Positions 46,440-57,119 of a DNA stretch of 64,000 nt are shown here, piece after piece. This DNA comes from Heligmosomoides polygyrus polygyrus. Lineage: Eukaryota > Nematoda > Chromadorea > Rhabditida > Heligmosomidae. The first letter of the stretch is position 1. Each line of letters opens with the position of its first letter. Under the pieces are notes generated by a model. It did no database searches and was not told the DNA's origin. It was given only the letters and a program-made list of their open reading frames with translations. The position numbers and the translations under genes were made by a program. The stretch is taken from contig OX377204.1 of the NCBI GenBank assembly GCA_947396885.1, positions 51,137,139 through 51,201,138 of the forward strand, given 5' to 3'.

Positions 46440-46665
46440 GCGCGACAGTAGCACAGGAGGTACACCCGGCCCTTGCTGGGGAGCGTGGCGTCAGGAGGTA
46501 CACCGCTGTTCTGCGGACCGGCAACTTTTGTTTTACGTGTCAAAGGTTTCGTAGGGCAGCCGTTAGACTCTCGGTGAAGCCAGGGGATTGGGGGTGGGTG
46601 AGCAAGGGGGATGAGAGGAAGATCGCACGCCCCAGCACGGAGCGGGTGCACCTCCTGACCGTCCC
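46440..46665. repeat. GC-rich dispersed repeat (copy 2)
   Basis: Inverse of 4675-4905, with long near-identical stretches. Here it is also internally repetitive (AGGAGGTACACC occurs twice, about 45 bp apart). It lies inside hAT-B. Confidence 0.75.
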
Positions 46666-46955
46666 CCACGCGCGACACCTGTGCACAGTACCTTGTCTTC
46701 TATCATGGCTTGACATCAAAACATAGACACTAAAACGAACAGAGGGAATGAGTGATACTTTTAAAATGGGCATATCTTTATATCACGGGCTGCATCACCC
46801 CATTTGAAGTTAGATCAAAGATCATATTTACGAAAATTTACGATTTACGACCCAAAATGTCGTAAATCGTAAATCGTAAAAAATTTGCCTAAAATCGCCG
46901 TAAATCGTAAAATCGTAAATCGTAATTCGTAATTACGCACACCCCTGCTGCCCAC

Positions 46956-47500
46956 CCCTTCAAAAGTTTGACTTTGAGGTTGCGATTGCACTTGATCTAA
47001 TAGTATCATTTCGGTCGTACCCTTTCAGGCTCTGAACAAAATAATCTCGTCGAAATGATAACCAACTTACCCTACTATTCACCTCACCAAGGAAAAGTGT
47101 ACTTAAGAATTCCGAAGTCCCCACAGAGCGTCAATAGTGCAATTCCGTACGTTTTGGCTGATCTATAGCAGCAAAAGCGACACTGTTTTTCATGAACTTT
47201 TTCATGAAATTGGAGTTCATTCCCAAACAGAAAGGCAGCTTCAATTTCCCATATTTATTTCAATTAATTACCTAATCAACACGAAAATATGACCTTTTTC
47301 TTCCGTCGTGTGAAAATATCTGTTGAACTAAGCACAGGAAATTTTTCAAACTAATAAAAGCCAAAGCATAATCTCAACCGTAAATCAGAATACAGTGCCA
47401 CATATGTTAGAGTCGCGACAATTTCTTAAGTCCTGCATAGGCGAGATACTACTGTGAGGTCTTAAAGTGTTAGGTTACGGTAAATTCTGAAGAGAACCGC
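46956..47500. other. 3' side of TRM13, last exon(s) not located
   Basis: The conserved C-terminal segment of TRM13 proteins should lie on this side of 47505, but no matching exon was found between here and the divergent gene at 43 kb. AATAAA-like words occur on the minus strand near 47270. Confidence 0.35.
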
Positions 47501-47504
47501 CTAC

Positions 47505-50500
47505 CATGGGATCGACTCTGCAACTCTATTACTCTCCAGTCCATGTTGATCTCTCGCCGGTGCCTGACGATCACTCTCACTCGAACCTTCTTTACCAGCA
47601 CTGCTGACACCATGATCCGATCCATGTTCTTCGACCAGACAGCTCACACTGCTGCGCACATTCGCGAACCCGCACACGGCCCAAGTCGCAACGTGCCGCA
47701 GAGCAGCGAAGTCCGTCTCATTGTCCATGTTCCAGTAAGCAAGAAATTCTTTGCCGGTGTACTGTAATGAGTTGTTACACGACCGATGCCTTAGTGTAAT
47801 ACATATACAGGGTGGCCCATAAGTCCTGCAACAAAAACATAGGCGTATAAAAAGGCTAAGAATGCACTAAATTTGAACCACATTTAAACCTTGTTTGCCC
47901 ATGGTTTGTAGATTATGGTGGAGCAGTATTACTCATAAGGGACCACTACAGGATTGATAAGAGCCTTCAGATCGTGTGGGTTGCTTTGCAGCTCACGTCG
48001 CAGCCCCTCTTACGGAGTTTTACTTCTTATTCGTTCCAAAGAAGATATTGAGCAATAGTTTTCCCAGGCTTTATAGAGCAAGACATTTTCTTTAGGATGG
48101 TTAATAAACAACGATTGAAAATCTAAAGATTTAGGAATTCCACAGCTAGTCTTTCGCAGGTGCAATATTTTGCAGATGGACTGAGAACCGCTATCACGTC
48201 CTTTTCTTTTGCTGTTACAGGAATCGCTTTACCAGAATGTGCATTTTGGCTTTAAACAGCGCGATTGAGTCTCTAATATATGGTGTTAGGTTGTCGTTCC
48301 TATCAAACGAACATTTTTATTGATTTTCACTATTTTTACACAAAAACCTATGGAGTGCGGGGAGACATTTTGGAAAATCGTGTATGACAAAAACTTGCCA
48401 TGCGTGGCCGTTGTTTTTATATCATCAGGTTCCTGCAAAGGTAGCATTAAACGCACTATTATTTTGACCTTTCTGGGATCGCTCAACTTTGAGAAATTTT
48501 TCATCAAATGAGGCAGAGGCTGAATACCCATTTCGAACGACGCCCTCCAACTGCGCTTACAAATTTTTCCTTCTACTCTCTTCTCCTCATAGCTGAGTCT
48601 TCGTCTCGCTTGTGGACTTGTAGAGCTTTCCTTGTAGTTTTCTAGAAACAACATATTGCTTAGTATTAGATTACGCACACGGCTGAATATTGCATTTGTT
48701 CCAGCTGGTTGCTGCATCCTGTATGATCAGAAAATTAATAGCGTTCTTCTACTGTAGTTCAGATCCGTTCATCCAATGTTTACTCTTGAGAAGCCTTTGC
48801 ACTGCCCTACACAATACCATCATACTGCGTGTTCAACAACCAATCTTCCGAAATTTAGTCATATCGGAACGCAAGCGCCCCACCACGAGCCAGAGAAGAA
48901 TTTTCGGTAGTTTTACGTGAGAGCGCATTACTTTGTAATAAGAGCAGCTACAACCATGATACTTTCCAGAAGTATAGCACTTAGTATATGCTACATAACT
49001 GTTGGTATGCGGTTTTTTTGCAATTGGAAAAAGACAACCAATAAGGTCTCCTAATTTTGTTGCAGGACTTATGGGCCACCCTGTATATATATATATACAT
49101 GTACATAAATAAATATTATATATAACGTATATGAGAAAGAGATAAAAATAAAAAAGGATAAAGAACGGCGTTACTCAATCCCTTTTGGGATGCGCCACGT
49201 ATTCTACCTCTACGGGATGTCGTGGAGGCGATTTGAATGCGTATTTGGCCATGCAATGACTTGCGGTGGCAAGCCGATGAACAAGTCAGCGCTCTATCCT
49301 TCCCAGACAAGTCTGGTACCAATTCACCGACCCCGGAGGGATGGAAGGCTTGGTTGGCCTGGGCGGGAAATCCGAACCAGAAACCTGGCATCGGATGCAC
49401 GCGATAGCCGGCGCCTCCTCCGACTGCGCTACACGCGCCCTATGAGGAAGAGACATCTTCAAAATGCTTGGTTATGTACTTACTGTCAACTCCAAAACAT
49501 GGTAGTGATACTATTGCAAAACGTTTCTGAAGTAAAAAAATCGTCTTGAGAAAGTTGCTCTTAATGAGAATATGACATAAAAACGCTAATCTACTCCGAT
49601 TTTCTTTCTGCAAAGGCAACTTGGGTTCGGCGCTAGTCGCTCTTTGCAGTTGAGAAGGCAGCACCTGGGCTAACTTGGACCAAAATTGAGAGCTTCTCAC
49701 CTCATCATAACGCGACTTGTGATGACAACAAGGCACAAGGACGAAACCATCGAGCCTAAGTCCACTGTTCATTGCATTCAAGAGACATCGGATGCCCGCA
49801 TCGGTCGCACTTCCACAGAAATGTTTACAGACAGCGCAAATGCTTGACACTTCCTGAACTGTTTAAGTGAAACTCTATTCTAGAAGGGCCTACCACTGAG
49901 GCCAAAAGATCAAACAATTATCACACCTTCAGCATCTTAACCTCAGCCAAATTAAGGTGTTCGATTGAGCAGCGCAGACGCTTGATGTTCAGCATAGGAT
50001 TTTCCTTAAAAATGAATCAAAAGTTCAAAAGTACTCAAAAACTGAGATACGAGACTAAACGGTGACACTTACCTGAAGCGCCTTATTGTCGTATTTGTTC
50101 CTGGCACCGCTTCTGTCAATGAGCAGAAATTTCGAGAGGGGAGCTCGTCTGGTCATCCAATAGACAAGTTGTGCCTAAATACCCAGTTAGCCGTGGGACG
50201 ATTGTAGTGAATACAGAGGCATTACAAATGAGGCAAAACCTGCCCTAAAAGGCTCTGAAAGTATAGTGACCTCGAAACTCTCCAAATAAACCCACTTTGC
50301 CGGCACCCAACTCGAACAAGCAGCTCGAAGGGTCGTTCTTCAGAAGGCCTGCTGATTCCATGTGCCCTTGAGGATGACAAGTGAGGCATCGTAATGACAC
50401 CGTAGTTAGAAAGAAAGGAACCAACCTATTATGGAGCTCTGCTGCACCAAATGCTTGCGCCTACTTTCAGAAATGTCGACAGACTGCTCGATGTGCTGGT

Positions 50501-53500
50501 CAATTTCTGTGGTGTAGGCCAGCTTGGCCGAAATCTGATCTTTTATGGAGGTGTAACATGACTGCAGCTTTGCAATAACGTTAGAGATTTCCTCCTAAAA
50601 AAGGAGCAATCCAACTGTTCAATGCTCATAACAGAGATGTAGGATTCATAAACATCCCAGGGTCGAAATTTAATTGTTGTCTCTAAACATTCTCCATTAT
50701 CAAATGAGGGATGCCAGAGAACAAAACGAACCCAGTGCGTTGAATGCCACGATAACGTAAGTAAATTAAATGGGGCACCTCAAAGAAAGGTTTCATTTGC
50801 GACTTCATGCACTCTCGGATGTTTTGCCTGTATATGTTCGCGACGGAGGCAACCTGTTCGTACAAGCAAAACGAAATTTCCCAACGATTCCTCGACAATA
50901 ATCGATTCGCATGCATTGCATGAGGGATCAACCGTTGCCGATCGCTCAAGGTGCACCGTAAAAACATTCGTGCAGACAAGCACAACCAAGAGATCCTCGG
51001 TCATGTTAAACCCACCGCTCACGTTTACCACTCCTTCACACAGATAATTTCTTCTGGACTCAGATGTTTCAAGGAGGGCCCCTGCTTTGTAATGCAGAAC
51101 ATTCGCTGTGCACATGAAGCCACTCTCCTGAACCCACCTCAGAAGGCCTCCTGTCAATCTTGGCGGTGAACTTCGTCTCTCCAACAATGGCATTCAGATC
51201 CTTTACAATCCACTGCTCCTCGACTATCCGAGAATTACACCTTAACCTGTCTGATTATGGACGAAATGAGACTATATCCTGTAAAAGTTTTTTTAAACAA
51301 TACATGAAGCTCGATCCTACAACACTCAAAAGTGGAAAATGAGGTAGGAACAACAAAAACAAACTCGGAACCAATAGTGTAACCTCTGCAGGTGCTGCTC
51401 AAGTGCTCGTCGATCTACTGTGTGTTTAGGATCATTTGGGCAAGGGATCCGCTCCTGAAAAGCCAGTCAGTAAGCACTATACATTGGATCCGATCGAAAA
51501 TCTTCGGATAGTTGGATGATTCGGATAAGGGCGATTTTGCGGACCCCGGATTTTTGGATGATTCGGATAACGGCGATTTTGCGGACCCCGGATTTTTGGA
51601 TGATTCGGATAAGGGCGATTTTGCAGACCCCGAATTTTTGGATGATTCGGATAAGGGCGATTTTGCGGACCCCGGATTTTTGGATGATTCGGATAATGGC
51701 AATTTCGCGGAGACCGGATTTCGGATATCCGAATCAGATATCCGACTCATTAAGGCAAGATACAGTTTATCAGAATTCTAGCGTTCTTTAAAGAGGAATC
51801 TATCCCTCAATAACAGCAGCAGTGCGTGTATCGAAAGACTCTCACTTCTCGTCAAGGAAGGAAACATCAAAGAGCTGGATCATTCCAATCAGGGATGGGC
51901 GAAAACTCCGTTTCCATGTTTCGAATTTCGGTTTCCGGCCGTTTTTAGTCCTTCCGTTCCGTTCCGTGTTCCACTCTTTTTTGGGCCGGAAGACGGACCG
52001 GTGACTCATCACTCACTGATTGCTTGCTTTGCAGTGCCTTCATTCACCTCTTGAACATAATCTAAAGACTGAAGAAAGAGATTAACTATGCGTTTGTGAT
52101 TGTGTTTCTTTCAAAGCGATGGTGCATCCTGATGTCGAAACAGTAACCAAATTGGATTCTTTTTCTGTTCTTGAAAAGATGTACTATCGAATAGCGTAGG
52201 TCCACAAAGGTTCCATGAGTGTTTGAGTAAAGGATCAAACTCCTTATCCGGAGTAGCTTATCTTTTTCCCTAGTAATCATAGGTGTGGCCTGGAGCACCA
52301 AATCTAGATCAGTGTTCTATAAACATTCTCAGGCTGCTAACATCGCGCTCCATAAGGACATTGGATCTATCCTAGTCGGAGGAGGGCATGCGGTGTCTTG
52401 TCTTTCCAATCCCCTCCTCCGAGTTTGTTTTATAGCTTCAGCTGCTGCCAAAGGATACAATGGTACCCATGCGAACTCAGAGAGTGGGTGTCGTGTCGTG
52501 AATGCTGAACGCAACTGTAACCTTGACTCCGCTCCCTCCTAAATGGGATAGACCTGGAACATTCAATAAGACCGGTTAAGTGCTATGAGTGGCAAAATCT
52601 CTGACATCTTTCTCGTCAGATGGGTTGATTGCGTTTAAAATACTTTTTTCCTATTCACAGAGAGATTTTGCACAAACTTCGATTTGTTACACTAGTAATG
52701 TTTGAAAATTCATCTTAGTAATAATACGAATACAAGGATTTTTTACTGTTATATGTTGCTGAAAAGGAGTCGCATGCTGCCTTGCCCATTATCCAAATTC
52801 GGTAACGGCAACTCAATTATTACTACCATTACGGATATATGTATGTTTATGAAAAATTAGACGAAGTAATAAGTTTTGAATAATTTCCGTTTCGGCGTTT
52901 CGTATTTCGGTTTCCGCCCATTTTTGACCCATTCCGTTCCGTATACCGTCTTCCGCTTTTCTGTAAAAAAATTCCCTCACATCCCTGATTCCAAGATGAA
53001 TTATTCTAAGATCAGGGCTTTCCGAAATGCCATTATCAAATAACGCAAATTGGGTCGGGGAGGGGTCACCATGTATTCAGCACTTTTCCTCCTTCATAAG
53101 AAGGCAGATGAATGTCGAACATCAGAAATGGTCTAACACAGTTCATCAAGTGGTAGACACACAAGTGTTGAATCACAGTTTTAATTTCATGCAGCACAAA
53201 GTGCGGTATGGAGCTGTTCTACATGGTGACCCCCTCGACCCAATTTGCGCCGAATGCTGTACAATGTGAAACAGCGAAGTGCGGATCAGAGTACGTGCTT
53301 AATCCCTTCTCTCCTTCAGTCCCCGTCCTTCTTGCCCCCCGGCAGCGCAACATGGTGTTTGAGGAAACAGATGCCAAGATCGACGTCACGCTCAGCAGCG
53401 TGCTAACTGTATTCAACGTCGACACTACTTTACAGTGAGGCGCGAAAACGTATGACTCAGCAGCGTGCCCGCCCGCGAAACTCGTTATGAATGCACTTTT

Positions 53501-54129
53501 ATTCGAGATGCCCGATTTCAAAATGGAGCGAGGAAATTGTACACGTTATCCGAAATTATCCGATTTTATCCGAATCGTCCAGGGTCCGGATAATTGGATG
53601 ATTCGGATAATGGCAATTTCGCGGACCACGGATTTTTGGATGATTCGGATTAGGGCGATTTTGCGGGCACCGGATTTTTGGATGATTCGGATAAGGGTGA
53701 TTTTGCAGACCCCGGATTTTTGGATGATTCGGATAAGGACAATTTCGCGGTGGCCGGATAATTGGATGATTCGGATCGGAATATCCGAATCGGATATCCG
53801 AAAATGATTCATTCGGATCCAATGTATAGTAAGCACTATGCGGAAAGATGGAGAGGAGGCCACATAGCAGGTCAGAGATCGAGGAGTGACCATAAAATTG
53901 TAGTGATGAATCGGCACAACACAAGAGTAGGAGGATGATTCAACCTGATCTTCCACTGTGAATGTTGCCACTTTTTTTCGAAATCGGAGAACAGAAGTAG
54001 GAAGCTCACCTCATTGCCCTCCTTATAGAGAGCATGCTCGCCGCAATACTTCTCACCGAGCCGGACCAACATTCTACAGTTACGGCCCTTCTTCGGAAGA
54101 ACGAAAGAGCAACGCGGTGAACCGGACAT
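47505..54129 (-). CDS. TRM13-type tRNA 2'-O-methyltransferase
   Basis: Nine exons join in phase on the minus strand: 54129-54010, 51454-51384, 51240-51138, 50594-50426, 50366-50296, 50174-50073, 50004-49927, 49853-49701 and 47761-47505 (374 codons so far). Residues 7-32 form the N-terminal CCCH finger (C7, C18, C29, H32). Residues 45-65 form the CHHC finger (IPCPNDPKHTV ... HLQRC). LFELGAGK (about 171-178) is the SAM-binding motif; KHFCGSATD (about 248) and LVPCCHHK (about 279) are TRM13 signatures; VATWAVCGF lies in exon 9. The family methylates the ribose at position 4 of tRNAs. Human TRMT13 is longer. Here exon 9 runs into TAG at 47501 or a GTAGGC donor, and the C-terminus is missing. The exon 2/3 junction uses weak sites but restores HLQRCNSR. 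Confidence 0.92.
47808..49083. mobile_element. Tc/mariner-type element in TRM13 intron 8
   Basis: Perfect 29-bp inverted repeats begin CAGGGTGGCCCATAAGTCCT at the left and appear as the complement at the right, with TA on both sides. At 1276 bp the size suits a complete mariner, but no DDE transposase could be read. The longest frame (143 codons, minus, 48717-48286) has no clear catalytic motif. Confidence 0.85.
49143..49440 (-). mobile_element. SINE family 1, full length
   Basis: 298 bp, with flanking duplication TATGAGAAAGAGA/TATGAGGAAGAGA (49130-49142 and 49441-49453, one mismatch). The minus strand starts GGGCGCGTGTAGCGCAGTCGG, has the B box GGTTCGGATTTCC, and ends with a TTTATCCTTTTTTATTTTTA tail. 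Confidence 0.92.
51514..51723 (+). repeat. 42-bp tandem array, left end of hAT-C
   Basis: Five units start at 51514, 51556, 51598, 51640 and 51682 (GGATGATTCGGATAAGGGCG ... CCCCGGATTTTT). Because 42 is divisible by three, long repetitive frames appear on both strands. Confidence 0.95.
51890..52987. mobile_element. hAT-type element (hAT-D) nested in hAT-C
   Basis: The ends CAGGGATGGGCGAAAA and (right end) TTCCCTCACATCCCTG share a CAGGGATG terminus. Flanks are ATTCCAAT/ATTCCAAG, 8 bp with one mismatch. TTCCGTTTCGGTTTCCG-type subterminal repeats lie at 51905-51975 and 52885-52965. The middle matches 33671-34315 in inverse orientation. Confidence 0.8.
52110..52775. repeat. dispersed repeat, copy 2 (interior of hAT-D)
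   Basis: Inverse partner of 33671-34315. No coding motif is recognised in it. Confidence 0.7.
53596..53780 (+). repeat. 42-bp tandem array, right end of hAT-C
   Basis: Units start at 53596, 53638, 53680, 53722 and 53764 with the same consensus as the left array and in the same (direct) orientation. Confidence 0.93.
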
Positions 54130-54196
54130 CTAGGTTAGGCAAGTGAGCATTTCCGTGAAAAAAAAACGAAACAAAAGGCACTGAGGAATCTCCAGC
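54130..54196 (-). promoter_or_regulatory. operon-like intercistronic region with U-rich element
   Basis: Only 67 bp separate the stop of the upstream gene from the TRM13 ATG. On the minus strand it holds TTTTGTTTCGTTTTTTTTTC, like the Ur element of nematode operons, then CCTAACCTAG directly before the ATG as a possible SL2 trans-splice site. Confidence 0.5.
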
Positions 54197-54406
54197 TCAG
54201 GAAGGCCATCTCTCGTTCAATCCTGCAAAATTAGGAGGGAGCAGTATCAAAAAATTGGCAACAAATGAGATATAGGACAAAACTCAGACAGGAACCCATA
54301 GAAGACTGGCAGCTTTCCGCGGCACTTACCCATCTTGTTGTCACGGCCACAGTGAAAAGTAAACAACTCCCCCTCGCCTTTCCGCCCTCCCCCCTTGTTA
54401 GTGCCC
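54197..54406 (-). CDS. 3' exons of an unrecognised gene upstream of TRM13
   Basis: On the minus strand an exon ending AAGATGG|GTAAGT (low end 54330) is followed by an intron with a TTTTGCAG acceptor and a last exon 54222-54197. In one frame the C-terminus reads GRDNKMGLNERWPS and stops with TGA. A second, longer frame through the same exon would stop two codons into the last exon. The splice signals are strong but the frame and family are unclear. Confidence 0.4.
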
Positions 54407-54470
54407 GGGTTTTCTCGAAAATGTAAATATCATGCCCGATTGAGTTCCTCTGTAAACCCATACTCTTAAA

Positions 54471-54646
54471 ACGGAGGTCAATCAACTTCGCGTAGAGACT
54501 TCCAAAGTGACCTACAGAAGGTTGTAAAGGAATGTCTGGGAAGCACCGCAGTGGTAAACACATTTCTTGCGGGGATCTGGGTAGGTCGAAAATGGCAAGA
54601 AATCGAAGCATCAGCGCGGGCCGATAAGGCAAAAGTGACGGCTTGA
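54471..54646 (+). other. exon-like open frame, antisense to the preceding gene
   Basis: The + strand frame has DLQKVVKECLGSTAVV, a membrane-like FLAGIWVG segment and a charged tail ending AKVTA with TGA at 54644-54646. It has a protein-like composition but no upstream exon. It overlaps a minus-strand open frame, so at most one is real. Confidence 0.3.
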
Positions 54647-54790
54647 ATGGAAATGCAATGCTCAAAAATTAACCGCAAAGCATTTGGAGCTTCAATCGTA
54701 CTTAGATCGTAGTAAACTGACTAATTCCTAGGTTTTCCAGAGTCCACAGGGAACGTTCTGGTGAATCATCCACAGTACTGGCAGCAGCTG

Positions 54791-54865
54791 CTGGGTGGTC
54801 GAGTGGATAGCGGTGCTGACTTGCGGGAGTGGTCGAGGGTACGATTCTGGGGCGGGGTTTGGATT
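54791..54865 (+). repeat. tRNA-derived SINE-like sequence, family 3, copy 1
   Basis: GCTGGGTGGTCGAGTGGATAGCGG (A-box-like) followed at tRNA spacing by GAGGGTACGATTCTGGG (B-box-like). The inverse of 55690-55770 is similar. Confidence 0.55.
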
Positions 54866-55689
54866 GCTGGGTGTGCTTGGTCCGTTTTTGTAACTTTACG
54901 CTACATCCTTCACCTCGAAAAGGCACAGTTCCTCTTTTTCATTGTAATCTCGTTTACGAATGTGATCGACTTGTGTTACTTTAGTCAATCTCCGGAATAT
55001 GCGAATCAACCTTCGAAATCGTATGAAGAAGGTTCATCTTTAAACTCTCTAATTCTACTATTTTGCGGTTAAATTCTAATTTTAGGTGCTAATCACGAAT
55101 GTGAAACTCACTTTCGAACTTTTCGACTACGGTAGTTTACGGCGGGCGTCGATGATCGCTGCTATAAATGTCCGTACACAGAGTCGCTTTCTTCACCTAT
55201 GTGGTCAGAACTGCTTTCCCATCTACTTTGAAAAGGAAAGTAGCGCATGAGGATGGAATGGCAGATTCGTGATCAGCAGCTTAAATAATTTCTGCAGGGT
55301 AGGAAAGGACAAAACCAGTGATCATGAACCCGCCATCCTTACGCACGAACACCCACTGTAACCCGCCGTATTCGGCCGAATTTTCAAAAATGGATGTCAT
55401 TTTCGTGCCCACCACCCAAATTAGCAGTACCGGGCCAGGTTTTGGCGAAAAAAAATTCCGACTTCCTCTCGATTCCTGTAGCCCGTATTCATAAAGCGGC
55501 GGGAGCTGGAAGATATGCGAAATCTCCGCTCCATCCTCTCCCGGATTCCGGGGACGTTGTTGGATTTCATGTTCATATTCGTTTCATGAACAGCCTAGCA
55601 CCGAACCCGGTCACTCCCCGTGGGAAGTCGTCAGCGTTCCCGGGAGCATTCATGAATACTGAAGTCATGCGTGCATCGGTTCGTAAAAC
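54866..55689. other. no gene recognised
   Basis: A 143-codon + frame (55394-55825) extends into the SINE-like copy on its right, so it is not trusted. No exon is supported. Confidence 0.35.
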
Positions 55690-55775
55690 CCACTCCCAGA
55701 TTCGAGTCCTTGCAAGTCCCTCCTCTGCAAGGCAACATCGCTATCTACTAAGCGACCCAGCCACTGTCGAAGTCG
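55690..55775 (-). repeat. tRNA-derived SINE-like sequence, family 3, copy 2
   Basis: On the minus strand GGCTGGGTCGCTTAGTAGATAG (A-box-like) and GGACTCGAATCTGGGAGTGGG (B-box-like) parallel copy 1. Confidence 0.55.
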
Positions 55776-55976
55776 TACCGAAGATTCACATAAATGTACC
55801 TCGCAGCTTCCTTCAGCAAACCTAACAAATCGTCAGATTCTTAAGATCTAATTATAATTGAAACCCCAATCCTTTACAGGTTAATTGTTGAGCACGACAA
55901 GGCCAATCCATGCGTCACTTTCACCTTATCAGCTCGCACTAAAGTGCTAGTTTTTTTTTGTTGTAATTACCAGATG

Positions 55977-56260
55977 AGCGCGTGTAGTGCAGTCGGAGGA
56001 GGTGCTGCCTGTCGCGTGCACCCGATACCAAGTGCCCGGTTCGGGTTTCCCGGGCCAACTAAGCCTTCCATTCCTCCGCGGACGGCGAATTGGTACTAGA
56101 CTTGTGCGAGAAGGATACAGCGCTGACTTGTTCATCGGTTGGTCGCCGCAAGTCATTGTCTGGCCCAATACGCATTCAAATCGCCTCCAGGAATCCCGTC
56201 GAAGTAGAATGCGGGCATCCCAAAAGCAATTGAATAACGCCGTCCTTTATTACTCTTTAC
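55977..56260 (+). mobile_element. SINE family 1, full length
   Basis: Begins AGCGCGTGTAGTGCAGTCGG, has the B box GGTTCGGGTTTCC, and ends TTGAATAACGCCGTCCTTTA plus a short T-rich tail. Flanks TTACCAGATG/TTACCGGATG (55967-55976 and 56261-56270) form a 10-bp duplication with one mismatch. Confidence 0.88.
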
Positions 56261-56270
56261 TTACCGGATG

Positions 56271-57119
56271 TCCTCAGGAAGTTTAAAAACGGGTGCTTCT
56301 CAAAGAGTCCCCTATAACAGTCAGTAGGTCATTTTGGAAGTCACCACGGGAAGATCGTTGACCTCCCTTGTTAGATAATAGGAAAGATATGACACAGTAT
56401 AGTCTCTCCTAGAAGCTACATGCTCATTTTTGCACCGATCTTGAACAAGTACAAACGAGCAGATCACTACTGTTTACATCTGGTTCTCGAATATCCTCGA
56501 CAAGTTTAAGGAGCGAAGACCAAATGCCGCTACGAATAAATCCCGAGTACGCGCCCTACTTCAACCGTATACCGCGGCATGTACTGAATTCATGTCTTTC
56601 CGATACTGTGCAGGTTTAGGCTCCGAGAGCTAGGCAGCAATCATACAGAAGGGATTTGTGTTATATTACCATATCCACCCTACTTCTGTTGCACCGCTGC
56701 CTTTACCAGTCTGCTGATGCTACAGAAACGGAAGACGAGCGCAGCTTGAACCTGTAATCGATGCACATGAACATGGTGCACCGACCCTGTTTACTGCTTC
56801 AACTTTGAGACGCCGTTTTCCAGGTCTATTTGATTCATACTGTACAAATACAATGGAATGTGTTGGATCCCTGCAATATAGTCGACAAGTGTCACCTTAT
56901 TTAGTCGTTCTATTTAAAACTACCAGGAAGCAGAGAAGAATAACAGTCGTACAAAACCCCACACGGACTCCGAAGATGTCAGGCAGCGAGTGCATAAGCT
57001 CCACCCCACTAGTGATTTTGAGTGGAAAATGTTGAAGCCTAATACGACAAAATCCACAGTAGAGTCCAGTGGTGAGCATTCGAGCCCTATCCAACATCTT
57101 TTTGCTCAACGCGATTCGT
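56271..57119. other. no gene recognised
   Basis: Short frames only. A 76-codon + frame (56805-57035) and an 83-codon minus frame (57148-56897) lack motifs. Confidence 0.35.

Larger units (their letters stand above)
44138..46947. mobile_element. hAT-type element (hAT-B)
   Basis: The ends CAGGGGTGTGCGTAA and TTACGCACACCCCTG form a perfect 15-bp inverted repeat, flanked by a perfect 8-bp duplication CTGCCCAC (44130-44137 and 46948-46955). Subterminal clusters of CGTAAATCGTAAAT and its inverse lie at 44160-44235 and 46825-46935. The 2.8-kb interior has no recognisable transposase. It contains a degenerate tandem repeat and the GC-rich repeat copy 2. Confidence 0.9.
51478..53828. mobile_element. 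hAT-type element (hAT-C) in TRM13 intron 1
   Basis: The inverted ends TATACATTGGATCCGA and TCGGATCCAATGTATA (16 bp, perfect) are flanked by the 8-bp duplication GTAAGCAC (51470-51477 and 53829-53836). Near each end is an array of 42-bp repeats (GGATGATTCGGATAA...). It lacks a transposase and contains a second hAT-type element. Confidence 0.88.

Noticed and set aside
50780..51193. 137-codon minus frame as a separate gene
   Set aside because: It overlaps TRM13 exon 3 in another frame and runs through TRM13 intron 3; the TRM13 reading is supported by family motifs.
51415..51791. Repetitive frames of 14-residue units on both strands
   Set aside because: The 42-bp transposon-end array is divisible by three and lacks stops in several frames; no start context or splice sites.
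53487..53971. Repetitive Ile/Arg/Pro-rich frames at the right end of hAT-C
   Set aside because: Same 42-bp array artefact as at 51.5 kb.
54231..54665. 144-codon minus frame as a complete gene
   Set aside because: It begins at a non-ATG codon, and its right part overlaps spliced exons with a strong GTAAGT donor; kept only as a possible part of the gene upstream of TRM13.
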